Part shown: one piece after another, positions 52,734-61,528 of the stretch
How positions within the stretch are numbered: position 1 is the first letter of the stretch
Layout of the letters: each line of letters starts with the position of its first letter
Origin: Pikeienuella piscinae
Lineage (GTDB): Bacteria; Pseudomonadota; Alphaproteobacteria; Rhodobacterales; Rhodobacteraceae
Direction: 5' to 3'
NCBI RefSeq assembly: GCF_011044155.1
Contig: NZ_CP049056.1
Coordinates: 1 to 64,000, forward strand
DNA: 64,000 nucleotides
Program-made: the position numbers and the translations under genes
The notes under the pieces: generated by a model
What the model saw: the letters and a program-made list of their open reading frames with translations, nothing else
Database searches by the model: none
What the model was told of the DNA's origin: nothing

Positions 52734-53612
52734 CTAGGGCGGCGTGGCGCGGGTTTCCGCCCGGATGTTGACGAAATTCGCGGCGAAGATCACCGCCGCG
52801 CCGACCAGCACGAGGGGCGCCAGCGCTTCGTCGTAGAAAATCATCCCGACGACGGCCGCGATCGGCAGGCGCGCGAAATCGAGCGGCGCGACGACCGTCG
52901 CCGGAGCCAGCGCCAGCGCCGAAGTGATGCAGAAATGCGCGCTCAGCCCGCAGATCCCGACCGCGGCGACCCAGTGCATGTCCTCCAGCGCGGGCAGGGT
53001 GAAGTCGAGATCGTATCCGGCGGTGATCAAGCCGAAGCAGAGCTGCATCAGCGTCAGCCAGAACATGATGGAGACCGTCGCCTCGGTCCGGGTCAGCAGC
53101 TTGGTGGTGATCGAGGTGGCGGTGAAGCCGAAGGCGCAGAGAGCGGCGGCGATCACGCCTGCGCTCAGCCCGGACATGTCGGGCCGCGCCACGAGGATGA
53201 TCCCGACGAAGCCGATCAGCGCCGCCGCCATCCGCGTGCGGGTCAGGCGCTCATTCAGGAAGAACGGCGCGGCGAGTGCAACCCAGAGCGGCACCGAGAA
53301 CTCGAAGGCGAACAGCTGGCTGAAAGGGATCAGCGCCACCGCATAGAGCCAGAGGTTCTGCCCGAAGAAATGCGTGGCGTTCCTGAGTGCGTGCAGCCCC
53401 ATCCGGCGCGCCTTCACGTCGTGCAGGATGCCGCGCCAGCGCGCGACCGCGAGCACGATCGCGAACCCGATCGCCGAGCGGTAGGTCATGATCTCGAACG
53501 TGTCGAGCCGCGCGGCCAGTTCGCGCCCGGCGACCGCCATCAGCATGAAGGAGAGCGTCGCCGCCATCATGAAGGCGAGCGCGGCGATCGGCCGCGATGG
53601 CGCGTCTGTCAC
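52734..53612 (-). CDS. EamA/DMT-family permease
   Basis: Inner-membrane carrier with about ten spans in two EamA repeats (PIAALAFMMAATLSF ... FSVPLWVALAAPFFL; then GVIAAALCAFGFTATSI ... LDFARLPIAAVVGMIFYDE). I prefer the GTG at 53612, which gives 292 residues and the usual short N-terminus; an ATG at 53657 would add 15. The substrate is unknown; relatives export amino acids or metabolites. Confidence 0.83.
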   Translation of the reverse strand: MTDAPSRPIAALAFMMAATLSFMLMAVAGRELAARLDTFEIMTYRSAIGFAIVLAVARWRGILHDVKARRMGLHALRNATHFFGQNLWLYAVALIPFSQLFAFEFSVPLWVALAAPFFLNERLTRTRMAAALIGFVGIILVARPDMSGLSAGVIAAALCAFGFTATSITTKLLTRTEATVSIMFWLTLMQLCFGLITAGYDLDFTLPALEDMHWVAAVGICGLSAHFCITSALALAPATVVAPLDFARLPIAAVVGMIFYDEALAPLVLVGAAVIFAANFVNIRAETRATPP

Positions 53613-54126
53613 GGCGATCACCCCCGGTTCGTTTCCTGCGGCTCTGAGTAGCGGCATTCGGGGGGCGAACTCCACCCCCGACGCGCGGCTTCGCTTTCGA
53701 TGCCCCGAAGAGCCCGGCGCGACGCCTCGTGCGTTTACGCGCCCCGCGTCGCAGGACGCGGCGGAACGTCCAGCGCCTGGGGCGCGCTTTCAAATATCCG
53801 CCTTCCGGGTGGTTTCCGTTGAGGCGGAGGGGCGGCGCTCCGCGCGGCCCGCGCGGCCCGCTCGTCCCCTCGCCGCGCTCTCGCCCGCCTTCCGGAAGGT
53901 CGATTCCAGGCGCGTGAAAACATGAGGAGCGAATAAGCACTTCAATAACAAGTAGTTGCCCCCATATCGCATGCGATAATGCGCCTGACGCCTGCGCCGG
54001 AGCAAATACGCGGCCGCGCCGCGCGGCGAATCCCGGCCCGCTCCTTGACCACGGCGCCGGGCCTTCTTAGCGTCGCTCTTCAAGCGGCGCGGCGAACGCG
54101 CCCGGGCAAAGGGAAGGATGCCGGCG
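53613..54126. other. Promoter region upstream of the acyl-CoA synthetase gene
   Basis: 514 bp without a convincing gene. The left part (53690-53910) is GC-rich, with only shadow frames. Bases 53915-53985 are AT-rich and hold the dyad at 53965-53978, overlapping an extended -10 (TGCGATAAT, 53972-53980). Confidence 0.5.
53965..53978. promoter_or_regulatory. Perfect palindrome TATCGCATGCGATA over a -10 region
   Basis: A 14-bp perfect dyad overlaps the extended -10-like TGCGATAAT (53972-53980) about 140 bp upstream of the acyl-CoA synthetase gene. This is an operator position that would block RNA polymerase. Half-sites are the same as in the dyad at 20155-20170. Confidence 0.45.
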
Positions 54127-55806
54127 ATGTCGCCGATGACGCTCGACGAAGCCGTCGCCCACATGGTCGGGACGGATCCGCGGTTCGCTCTGACCACCGC
54201 GCAGATTCGGGGTGAGGAACTGCCGGTCTTCGCCAACGCGCCGAACGATCTCCCGGCGTTGCAGGCCCTCGGCCGAACGATCCGCGCGCCCGGCGCCGAC
54301 TTCATCGTCTACGAGGACGAGCGCGTCACCTATGACGACTGGTGCGAAGAGACCGCCCGCCTCGCGGCCGGGCTGGTCGCGCGCGGCGTCAGGCCGGGCG
54401 ACCGGGTCGGCGTGGCGATGCGGAACTATCCGGAATACCTGACGCTGATCATGGCCATCGCAGCCGCTGGCGCGGTGTCGGTGTTGATCAACGCGTGGTG
54501 GACATCCGAAGAACTGGAATACGGCCTCGTCGATTCCGGGGCGAAGCTGATCTTCGCCGACGGTCCGCGAGCGGAGCGGCTTCGTCCCGTCGCGGGGCGG
54601 CTGGGGCTCGACATTGTCGCCACCCGCGACGCGGCGCCCGCCGGCGGCGCGCGCTACGCCGATCTTCTGACGCCGGAGCCCGGGGCGTTCACGCCGCCGA
54701 AGATCGACCCGGATTCCGATTTCGCCATCGTCTACACCTCCGGTTCGACCGGCCATCCGAAGGGCGTCGCGCTGACCCATCGCGGCGCCATCCAGGCGGT
54801 CTGGTCTTGGTTCATCACCCTCGCGGTCGGCCCGCTGATGGTCGAGACTCCGCCGCCGTCGAGGCCGCAGGCTTTTCTCTGCGCGACGCCGCTCTTTCAT
54901 GTGACTGCGACCCATCCGCTTTTCCTCCTCTCGATTCCCTGCGCCGCGAAGCTGGTGATGATGCGAAAATGGAGCGGCGAGGCCGCGGTCGAGGTGGTGG
55001 AGCGCGAGGCCGTGACGCGCTTCCTCGGGGTGCCGACCATGTGCGCCGACATAGCGGACGCGGCGCGGCGCGCGGGGCGCACGCTTCCCAGCCTCGTCAG
55101 CCTCGGCGCCGGCGGCGCGAAAAGACCCGGCGCGCAGGTCGCGCCGCAGGCGGAGGTATTCCCTCACGCCGCGATCGGCTCCGGCTATGGTCTGACCGAG
55201 ACCAATGCGCTCGGCGTCGGTATCGCCGGGCCGGATTATCTCGAAAAGCCGGAGGCCGCCGGGCGGCTCTATCCGGCGATCCAGAAACTGAAGATCGCCG
55301 ACGAGACCGGGCGCGCGCTGCCGCCGGACACGCTCGGCGAGATCTGTTTCAAGTCGGCGACGCTGATGCGTGGTTACCTGAACAAGCCGGCGGAGACGGC
55401 GGAGGCGATCCGCGACGGTTGGCTCCATACCGGCGATCTCGGCATGGTGGACGCCGAGGGGTATCTCACGATCGTCGACAGAAAGAAGAACATCATCATT
55501 CGCGGCGGAGAGAACATCTCCTGCCTCGAGGTCGAGGGCGCGCTGCACCGGCACCCGAGCGTGCTGGAAGCGGCGGTCTTTCCGATACCGGACGAACGGC
55601 TCGGGGAAGCCGTAGGCGCCGCGCTCAGCATCGTCGGGCAGGTTACTTCGGCCGAGCTTTCGGCGTTCCTGGGCGACGTGCTCGCGCCCTTCAAGCACCC
55701 CGCCCGCTACTGGTTCCGGGAGGGGCCGCTAACCCGCGGCGCCACCGACAAGATCGACCGCCGGGCGATCCGCGCCGCCTGCCTTGCCGAAATGGTGGAG
55801 GCGTGA
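54127..55806 (+). CDS. Acyl-CoA synthetase (AMP-dependent ligase)
   Basis: 559-residue adenylate-forming enzyme activating a fatty or other carboxylic acid. The AMP loop is YTSGSTGHPKGVALTHRG, followed by GSGYGLTETNALG, GWLHTGDLG and the hinge DRKKNIIIRGGENISCLEVE with the C-terminal lysine region DKIDRRAIR. ATG 54127 has GGGAAGG at good spacing; ATG 54118 directly abuts it. Chain preference is not evident. It overlaps the HAD gene by 4 bp. Confidence 0.9.
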   Translation: MSPMTLDEAVAHMVGTDPRFALTTAQIRGEELPVFANAPNDLPALQALGRTIRAPGADFIVYEDERVTYDDWCEETARLAAGLVARGVRPGDRVGVAMRNYPEYLTLIMAIAAAGAVSVLINAWWTSEELEYGLVDSGAKLIFADGPRAERLRPVAGRLGLDIVATRDAAPAGGARYADLLTPEPGAFTPPKIDPDSDFAIVYTSGSTGHPKGVALTHRGAIQAVWSWFITLAVGPLMVETPPPSRPQAFLCATPLFHVTATHPLFLLSIPCAAKLVMMRKWSGEAAVEVVEREAVTRFLGVPTMCADIADAARRAGRTLPSLVSLGAGGAKRPGAQVAPQAEVFPHAAIGSGYGLTETNALGVGIAGPDYLEKPEAAGRLYPAIQKLKIADETGRALPPDTLGEICFKSATLMRGYLNKPAETAEAIRDGWLHTGDLGMVDAEGYLTIVDRKKNIIIRGGENISCLEVEGALHRHPSVLEAAVFPIPDERLGEAVGAALSIVGQVTSAELSAFLGDVLAPFKHPARYWFREGPLTRGATDKIDRRAIRAACLAEMVEA

Positions 55807-56453
55807 AGCTGCGCGCGGTGATCTTCGATATGGGCGGGGTTTTCACCGATTCCCCGGTTTCCGCCTTCGCCCGCTACGAGAAGGCGAATGGGCTTCCCGA
55901 GCGGTTTATCGGCTCGGTGGTGAAGGCGCGGCTGAACGACGGCGCCTTTTCGCGATTCGAGCGTTCGGAGATCGGCGTCGACGAATTCGACGCGGCTTTC
56001 GCCAGTGAGAGCCGCGCGCTCGGTCACGAAGTGACGGGACGCACGCTGCTTTCGATGATGAAGCTGGATTTCCGGCCCGACGTGATCGAAGCGCACGACC
56101 GGATCAGGGCGGCCGGGTTCCTGACCGGGTGCATCACCAACAACATGCCGGGGGGCGGCGCGGCGGAATGGGCGCGCGACGCGGCGGGCCGCGCCACCGC
56201 CGCCGAACTGATGACGAAATTCGATCATGTGATCGAAAGCGCGAAAGCCGGGATCAGAAAGCCGGAGCCGCGCATCTACGAGATGATGTGCGAAGCGCTC
56301 TCGGTCGCCCCCGGCGAATGCGTCTTCGTTGACGATCTCGGCGTCAATCTCAAGCCGGCCGCGGCGATGGGGATGCGTGTGGTGCGGGTGCCTTTCGATG
56401 ATTATCGTCCCGCGCTGACGGAGCTTTCCGCGCTTACCGGCGTCGCGCTATAG
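55803..56453 (+). CDS. HAD-superfamily hydrolase
   Basis: 216-residue phosphatase or dehalogenase-like enzyme. The nucleophile motif is IFDMGGVF, then CITNNMPGG (motif II), a Lys in IRKPEPRIYEMM and VFVDDLGVNLKPA (motif IV). It is closest in pattern to the N-terminal domain of epoxide hydrolase and to HADs beside acyl-CoA dehydrogenases, consistent with lipid metabolism. A GTG start overlaps the previous stop (GTGA) with GGAGG upstream. Confidence 0.85.
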   Translation: MKLRAVIFDMGGVFTDSPVSAFARYEKANGLPERFIGSVVKARLNDGAFSRFERSEIGVDEFDAAFASESRALGHEVTGRTLLSMMKLDFRPDVIEAHDRIRAAGFLTGCITNNMPGGGAAEWARDAAGRATAAELMTKFDHVIESAKAGIRKPEPRIYEMMCEALSVAPGECVFVDDLGVNLKPAAAMGMRVVRVPFDDYRPALTELSALTGVAL

Positions 56454-56516
56454 GCGCGATGTCGTTCAGGCCCGCTCAGCCGGTATCCGCAATTCACGAG
56501 GAAGTGGACATAACAC

Positions 56517-57296
56517 ATGAATATCAACGACAGGATCGTCGTCGTCACCGGCGCCGCGAGCGGCATCGGCCGGGCGCTGGCGCTGAAATTCGCCGAGGCC
56601 GGCGCGCGGCGGGTGATCGCCGCCGATATCGACCTCGCGGGGGCGACGGAGACCGCGAAAGCCACCGGCGGCGCGGCGGTTGAAACGAATGTCGCCGATG
56701 AGTCGAGCATCAAGTCGCTGATCGACAGGGTCGAGGCGGAGCATGGCCCGATCGACCTCTTCTGCTCCAACGCCGGCATCCTGACCCCCGGCGGGCCGGA
56801 GACGCCGGACGAGAACTGGCGCCGGATCATCGATATCAACGTGATGTCGCATATCTGGGCCGCGCGCCATCTCGTCCCGCTTATGGCGGCGCGCGGAGGC
56901 GGCTATCTTCTCAACACCGCCTCCGCCGCCGGGCTGCTGAGCCAGGTCGGCTCCATGCCCTACGCCGTCACCAAGCACGCCGCGATCGGTGCCGCGGAGT
57001 GGCTGGCGCTGACCTATGGAGATCAGGGGATCAGGGTCTCCGTCCTCTGTCCGCAGGCCGTGCGCTCGAAAATGACGGCGGGGCATGAGGACGGCGTCGC
57101 GTCGATCAACGGGATGCTGGAGCCGGAACCGGTGGCGGAGGCATGCCTCAAGGCCATCGAGGCGGAAACCTTCCTCGTGCTGCCGCACCCCGAGGTGCTT
57201 CAGTACATGCGCAACAAGACCGAGAATTACGACCGCTGGATCGGCGGCATGCGAAAGCTGAACCGGCGCTACGGCGCCGCGCTGAAGGAGGGGTGA
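56517..57296 (+). CDS. Short-chain dehydrogenase/reductase
   Basis: 259-residue NAD(P)-dependent oxidoreductase with VTGAASGIGRALA (cofactor loop), NAGIL, NTASAAG and the catalytic YAVTK (Tyr149, Lys153). AADIDL at the end of strand 2 suggests NAD preference. It follows the acyl-CoA synthetase/HAD pair by 63 bp; the substrate is likely a hydroxyacyl or alcohol intermediate (inference). Confidence 0.88.
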   Translation: MNINDRIVVVTGAASGIGRALALKFAEAGARRVIAADIDLAGATETAKATGGAAVETNVADESSIKSLIDRVEAEHGPIDLFCSNAGILTPGGPETPDENWRRIIDINVMSHIWAARHLVPLMAARGGGYLLNTASAAGLLSQVGSMPYAVTKHAAIGAAEWLALTYGDQGIRVSVLCPQAVRSKMTAGHEDGVASINGMLEPEPVAEACLKAIEAETFLVLPHPEVLQYMRNKTENYDRWIGGMRKLNRRYGAALKEG

Positions 57297-57319
57297 CGCG
57301 GCGCGCGGCGTCAGCGGCT

Positions 57320-58189
57320 TCAGGGTTTCCGTATCGGTCGCATCAGCCCTTCCTGGGCGACCGAGGCGACCAGCCGTCCGTCGCGGCTGAAGATCTTCCC
57401 GCGATTGAAGCTGCGGGCGCCGCCGGCGAACGGGCTGTCCATTTCATAGAGATGCCAGTCGTCGAAACGGATCGGCTCATGAAACCACATGGCGTGATCC
57501 AGGCTGGCGGCCATTATCTCGCCGGTGATCCAGCTGATTCCGTGGGGTCGGCTGCCGGAACTGAGCAGCGACAGATCCGAAGCATAGGCCATCAGGCAGT
57601 GCTGCAGCCAGGGCGCCTCATCCAGCGGCGCGGCGACCTTGAACCAGAGCCGGTTATAGTCGCTGCATTTTTCAGGATTCGCGAGATCGACGGAATCGCA
57701 TTCCTTGACGTCGATCGCGCGCGGACGAAGGAAATGCGCGCGCTTCTCCTCCGGTAGATTGGCGGCGAAGGCGGCGCGGATCTCGGCCCGCCCGGGCAGG
57801 GTTTCCGGCGGCGGGGACTCGGGCATGTCGTGCTGATGGCGCCAGCCTTCCTCCTCCTTCTGGAAGGAAGCGGCGAGATTCAGTATCTGCCGGCCATGCT
57901 GCACCGCGATCACCCGGCGGGTGGTGAAGCTGCCGCCATCGCGAGAACGGTCGACCTCGAAGATGATCGGGATGGAAGGGTCGCCGGGGCGGATGAAATA
58001 GGCGTGAAGCGAATGGCAGAGACGGTCCTCCACCGTGCGATAGGCCGCGGCCAGCGCCTGCGCGATGACGTGGCCGCCGAAGATCCGGTTGCTGTTCTCG
58101 CCGCCCTCGCCCTGGCCGCGAAAGAGATCAACCTCCAGCCGCTCGATATCGAGCAGTCGCAGGAGGTCCTCCACGGCACCGGCGCTCAC
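57320..58189 (-). CDS. tesB: Acyl-CoA thioesterase II (TesB)
   Basis: Hydrolyses acyl-CoA. The 289-residue double-hotdog protein has LLDIERLEVDLFRG, NRIFGGHVIAQALAAA, HSLHAYFIRPGDPSIPI and, in the second hotdog, SLDHAMWFHEP. The start is a GTG at 58189 that overlaps the stop of the upstream serine hydrolase (GTGA). It converges on the SDR gene. Confidence 0.93.
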   Translation of the reverse strand: MSAGAVEDLLRLLDIERLEVDLFRGQGEGGENSNRIFGGHVIAQALAAAYRTVEDRLCHSLHAYFIRPGDPSIPIIFEVDRSRDGGSFTTRRVIAVQHGRQILNLAASFQKEEEGWRHQHDMPESPPPETLPGRAEIRAAFAANLPEEKRAHFLRPRAIDVKECDSVDLANPEKCSDYNRLWFKVAAPLDEAPWLQHCLMAYASDLSLLSSGSRPHGISWITGEIMAASLDHAMWFHEPIRFDDWHLYEMDSPFAGGARSFNRGKIFSRDGRLVASVAQEGLMRPIRKP

Positions 58190-59394
58190 AGCCGCGCCCC
58201 GTGCACCAGCGCCTTCAGTTGCGGCCGCGCCGGGTAGCTGGAGGAGGGCGTGAGCTGGGTGAGGAAGATCGCGGTCAGGTCGAAGGCCGGGTCGAGCCAG
58301 AATACCGTCGAGGCGATGCCGCCCCATGAGAAATCGCCGACATTCCCCGGCGCGCGCGTGAGCGCCGGGTCGAGGACGACCGAGCCGCCGATGCCGAAGC
58401 CGATGCCGGTCGTCGGCGTTTCGGCGAAGCTCGACGGCCCCATCGAGGCGATGTCGCCGGGGAGGTGATTGCGCCGCATGAAAGCCAGCGTCGCCGGTGA
58501 GAGCAGTCGCGCGCCGTTATGGGCGCCCCCCTTTCGCAACATCTCGGTGAAGGCGAAATAGTCGTCGATCGTGGAAAGGAGCCCGCCGCCGCCGGAGAAT
58601 GTCTTCGCACCTCGCCATGCGCTGTCCTCCGCCGTCTCCACCTGCCGCATCACGCCCTTGCCCGCGGCGGCGAGGCTGATCGGCGCCCCGGATTCGAGCG
58701 AGGTGTAGAGCGTGGCGAGGCGGTCCACTTTGTTGTCCGGAATCGCGAAGCCGGTGTCCGTCATACCGAGCGGCTCGAGTATCTCCGCCTCAAGCCATGT
58801 GTCGAGCGGCTGTCCGGTCACGGCCTCGATCACCCGCCCGACAACGTCGATGCCGACGGAGTATTCCCAGCGCGTCCCCGGCGCGAAGGCGAGCGGCAGC
58901 TCCGCCAGCTTTCGCGTCATCTCCGCCAATCCCGGCCCGTTCGGGCGGAAGTCGATCCGCGCCGCGGCGTAGGCGGCCGCGGCGGGGCCGGGATTGAAGG
59001 CGTAGGTAAGACCCGAAGTGTGGGTGAGCAACTGATGCAGCGTCGGCGCGGGGCAGGGCGCGGTCTCGTCCCCGGCGCCGCCGGTGAGCGCGCGGCATTC
59101 GGCGAACTCGGGCAGAAAGTCGCTGACAGGCGCGTCGAGGTGAAAAAGCCCCCGCTCCGCCAGCATCATCAGCCCGACCGATACGACGGGTTTCGTCATC
59201 GAGTAGATGCGGACGATCGTGTCCTCTTCGAAGGGTTTCCCCTCATCGATCGCGCGATAGCCGGTGGAGGCGCGATGGACGATGTTTCCCCCTTCGGCGA
59301 GCAGAAATGTCGAGCCGGGGAATTTGCTCTCCTCGACATAGGACCGCATCCAGTCGTCGATGCGCGTCAGGCGTTCGGGGTCGAAACTTGGCAT
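58186..59394 (-). CDS. Beta-lactamase-family serine hydrolase
   Basis: 402-residue penicillin-binding-protein-like esterase. The SxxK motif is YSMTKPV, with YSVGIDV as the Tyr motif. It lacks a signal peptide, so it is cytoplasmic and more likely an esterase or lipid hydrolase (EstB/LovD-like) than an antibiotic resistance enzyme. It is translationally coupled to tesB. Confidence 0.87.
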   Translation of the reverse strand: MPSFDPERLTRIDDWMRSYVEESKFPGSTFLLAEGGNIVHRASTGYRAIDEGKPFEEDTIVRIYSMTKPVVSVGLMMLAERGLFHLDAPVSDFLPEFAECRALTGGAGDETAPCPAPTLHQLLTHTSGLTYAFNPGPAAAAYAAARIDFRPNGPGLAEMTRKLAELPLAFAPGTRWEYSVGIDVVGRVIEAVTGQPLDTWLEAEILEPLGMTDTGFAIPDNKVDRLATLYTSLESGAPISLAAAGKGVMRQVETAEDSAWRGAKTFSGGGGLLSTIDDYFAFTEMLRKGGAHNGARLLSPATLAFMRRNHLPGDIASMGPSSFAETPTTGIGFGIGGSVVLDPALTRAPGNVGDFSWGGIASTVFWLDPAFDLTAIFLTQLTPSSSYPARPQLKALVHGARL

Positions 59395-59583
59395 AGGTCA
59401 TCCTGAATGGGGCGCGTGGGGGCCCGGGCGTCGGCGCAACTTAGATCGGAGTGGCGGTCGCGCGCCAGAGGGGTGAAGCGCGGCGCGCCGAAGCCGCCCA
59501 ATTCGCGGCGCTTGCATTCCTGCACTTCCTCCGCCGTCGTGAAGCGCACATCTATCGGATGAACGAAGAGGGAGGGGTTCAAC

Positions 59584-60705
59584 TTGGACAAGGCAGCTGC
59601 AATCGACGCCATCCGCGCTTCGGCGAAACTGGCGTTAAGGGCCGATATCAACCGACTGATGACGACGAAGTTCGAGCGCCGCTCGCACCGCGTCGAGGCG
59701 CTGAAGCGGGTGAAGGAGACGGAAACACGGCTCGAGGCCATTCTCGCCTCCACCGCCACGCCCGAAGCCAGGGGCGCCGCCGCGAAGCAGGCGGAGGACG
59801 CGGTCGACGCCGTGGTGCTCGAGGCGGTGCGGCTTTCGCTCTCCACCACCGCGTCGATCGACGTGCGCGCGGCGCAGATCGAGGCGATCCATAGCCATGA
59901 CGCCGAGCGCCGCGCCGAAATCGCCGCGATCGACCGCGCGCCGGCGCCGGCGCAGGCGGCCGCGGATATGCTCGAGAAGGCTGGGAAGGCGATGCGCGCT
60001 CTCCGCACCCTCGCTTCCGATCCGAAGAAATACTTCACGCTCGCCGAGCAGTACTGGAACAAGGCCGTGCTGACGATGGCGAGAAAACTGCGCGTCGGCA
60101 GTCTTGCCCGGCTCACGCTCAACGTCAGTGAGCGGTTGCTGGACGCCATCGACAGGAATCTCGCGCTATCCGCCAACCGGGTGAGCGCCGCGGCGGTCGG
60201 GCGCTTTCTCGGCGTCGTCGGGGCGGGGCTGCTGGTGGTGAACGTCGTCATCCGCACGGTCGCGGACAGCTCGCGCTGGGCGACAGCGCTGGCGAAATCC
60301 GGCCTGCCCGTCGCGGCGTCGCTCGCGCTCGGCGCGGTGATTACCGGCGAGGCGATGATGACGCTGGCGGTGGCCGTTCACGCCGCCTACGCCACTTTCT
60401 GGGCCACCTCCGTCACCGTTGTGAGCAGTGAGATCGTGACCCTGTCGGTGGCGGGAACCGTGGTCGAGGGCGCCAGCGTCGCCGCCGGCGCGACTGCCGG
60501 CGCGCCGCCGGTGGCGGCGGTGATCCTCGCCACCGGCGTCGTCATCGCGCTCGGCGTCGCGATCACCGCGCTGGTGGATTTCCTGATCGACACGTGGTTC
60601 GGCGGCGAGATTCCGCCGTCGATGATGGTCGCCATGCAGCAGCCGATGGCGACGACGATGGCGCGGCAGATGGCGTCGCCGATGTTCCGCTCGATGAGCG
60701 GATGA
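59584..60705 (+). CDS. Unrecognised helical protein with long hydrophobic segments
   Basis: 373-residue protein I cannot assign. Residues 1-170 are charged, Ala-rich helices (LKRVKETETRLEAIL). Residues 205-224, 241-280 and about 305-335 are long Gly/Ala/Val hydrophobic stretches, and a Met-rich tail (MMVAMQQPMATTMARQM) ends it. There is no signal peptide. The start is TTG 59584 with a near-perfect GGGAGGGG 6 nt upstream. It is followed 40 bp later by a beta-sandwich protein resembling cytolysins, so it may be a pore-forming or membrane-anchoring partner (inference). Neighbours in this stretch are ordinary metabolic genes. Confidence 0.6.
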   Translation: MDKAAAIDAIRASAKLALRADINRLMTTKFERRSHRVEALKRVKETETRLEAILASTATPEARGAAAKQAEDAVDAVVLEAVRLSLSTTASIDVRAAQIEAIHSHDAERRAEIAAIDRAPAPAQAAADMLEKAGKAMRALRTLASDPKKYFTLAEQYWNKAVLTMARKLRVGSLARLTLNVSERLLDAIDRNLALSANRVSAAAVGRFLGVVGAGLLVVNVVIRTVADSSRWATALAKSGLPVAASLALGAVITGEAMMTLAVAVHAAYATFWATSVTVVSSEIVTLSVAGTVVEGASVAAGATAGAPPVAAVILATGVVIALGVAITALVDFLIDTWFGGEIPPSMMVAMQQPMATTMARQMASPMFRSMSG

Positions 60706-60745
60706 TCCCGTATCCGACCTGAATTCAACCCCGAGGAGAACCGAG

Positions 60746-61360
60746 ATGATCTACGGTGAAGCGATTCGCTATGACGAGATGGAGGAAGCCGGGATCGAGC
60801 CCGATTTCGACAAGCTCGCCGCCGACGCCTACGCGGCCATGAACGCCTACGGCCCCGACGGCCGAACCTATGAGGAAGCGACGATCGAGCGCGTCAACGG
60901 CATGAAGGAGGAATACGGCAACGGCGTTTCCACGCTGATCATGTTCTACAACGCGACCGGCTCGACGCTGAAATTTGACGAGATCACCTCCGAATCCGGG
61001 CATCTCTTCAAATACGAGCCGGATCGCACAGTCTATAACGGCCAGTGGAGTTGCTTCCTGCATGTGAAGACATCGGGCGCGGCGACCGGATCGTTCGGAA
61101 GGCTCGGCTACTGGCTTCAGGGCGGCGTCGACAGGAAGACCGCCTGGCTGACCATCGACTGGGAGACGCCATGGTCCGGTAGGAACAAGGCGTCCGCGTC
61201 GATCATGGACAGCAGCCTGCTTGGCGGCGGCTCTATCGTCGAGATCATGAACAACATCAGGAACATGCAGGCGAGGAATCCCTTCGGGACCAGCGTTTCG
61301 GTCTCGCAGAACAGTTCGCCGATCCTGCGCGTCGTCGCGGCGCGCAAGAACCTGCTCTGA
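60746..61360 (+). CDS. Putative actinoporin/aegerolysin-like beta-sandwich protein
   Basis: 204-residue protein. After an acidic helical N-terminus (1-58), residues 60-155 look like a cytolysin-type beta sandwich: LIMFYNATGSTLKF, then GAATGSFGRLGYWLQGG (111-127) and WETPWSGRNKASASI (139-153). I compare these with the actinoporin segment around ATGAVGVLAY and its later P-Y-x-x-N pattern, and with the W-x-x-P-W-x-x-x-x-N of aegerolysins. The match is from memory and distant. No signal peptide is present. Good ribosome site (GAGGAGAACC). A hairpin follows, so the two genes form a closed unit. Confidence 0.45.
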   Translation: MIYGEAIRYDEMEEAGIEPDFDKLAADAYAAMNAYGPDGRTYEEATIERVNGMKEEYGNGVSTLIMFYNATGSTLKFDEITSESGHLFKYEPDRTVYNGQWSCFLHVKTSGAATGSFGRLGYWLQGGVDRKTAWLTIDWETPWSGRNKASASIMDSSLLGGGSIVEIMNNIRNMQARNPFGTSVSVSQNSSPILRVVAARKNLL

Positions 61361-61376
61361 CGCTGCTCCTCGCGAT

Positions 61377-61406
61377 AGCGGCCGGCGTAGAAACGCGCCG
61401 GCCGCT
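61377..61406 (+). terminator. Hairpin after the beta-sandwich gene
   Basis: AGCGGCCGGCG (61377-61387) pairs perfectly with CGCCGGCCGCT (61396-61406) around an 8-nt loop, 16 bp after the stop, with only TT(CC) after it. Confidence 0.55.
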
Positions 61407-61528
61407 TCCACCGCCGACCGGCCGGGTCGCGGCGCTTTGACGGGAGCGGCCTGAAATCGGAGCGATGGCGGAACGAAAGACGCGATCGCCCCGTTCTCGT
61501 CCTGTGCAACGTTTCAAGGAGGCCGCTC

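Noticed and set aside
58186-59394. Antibiotic-resistance beta-lactamase
   Set aside because: No signal peptide, coupled to tesB, and the pattern fits esterases of the same fold.
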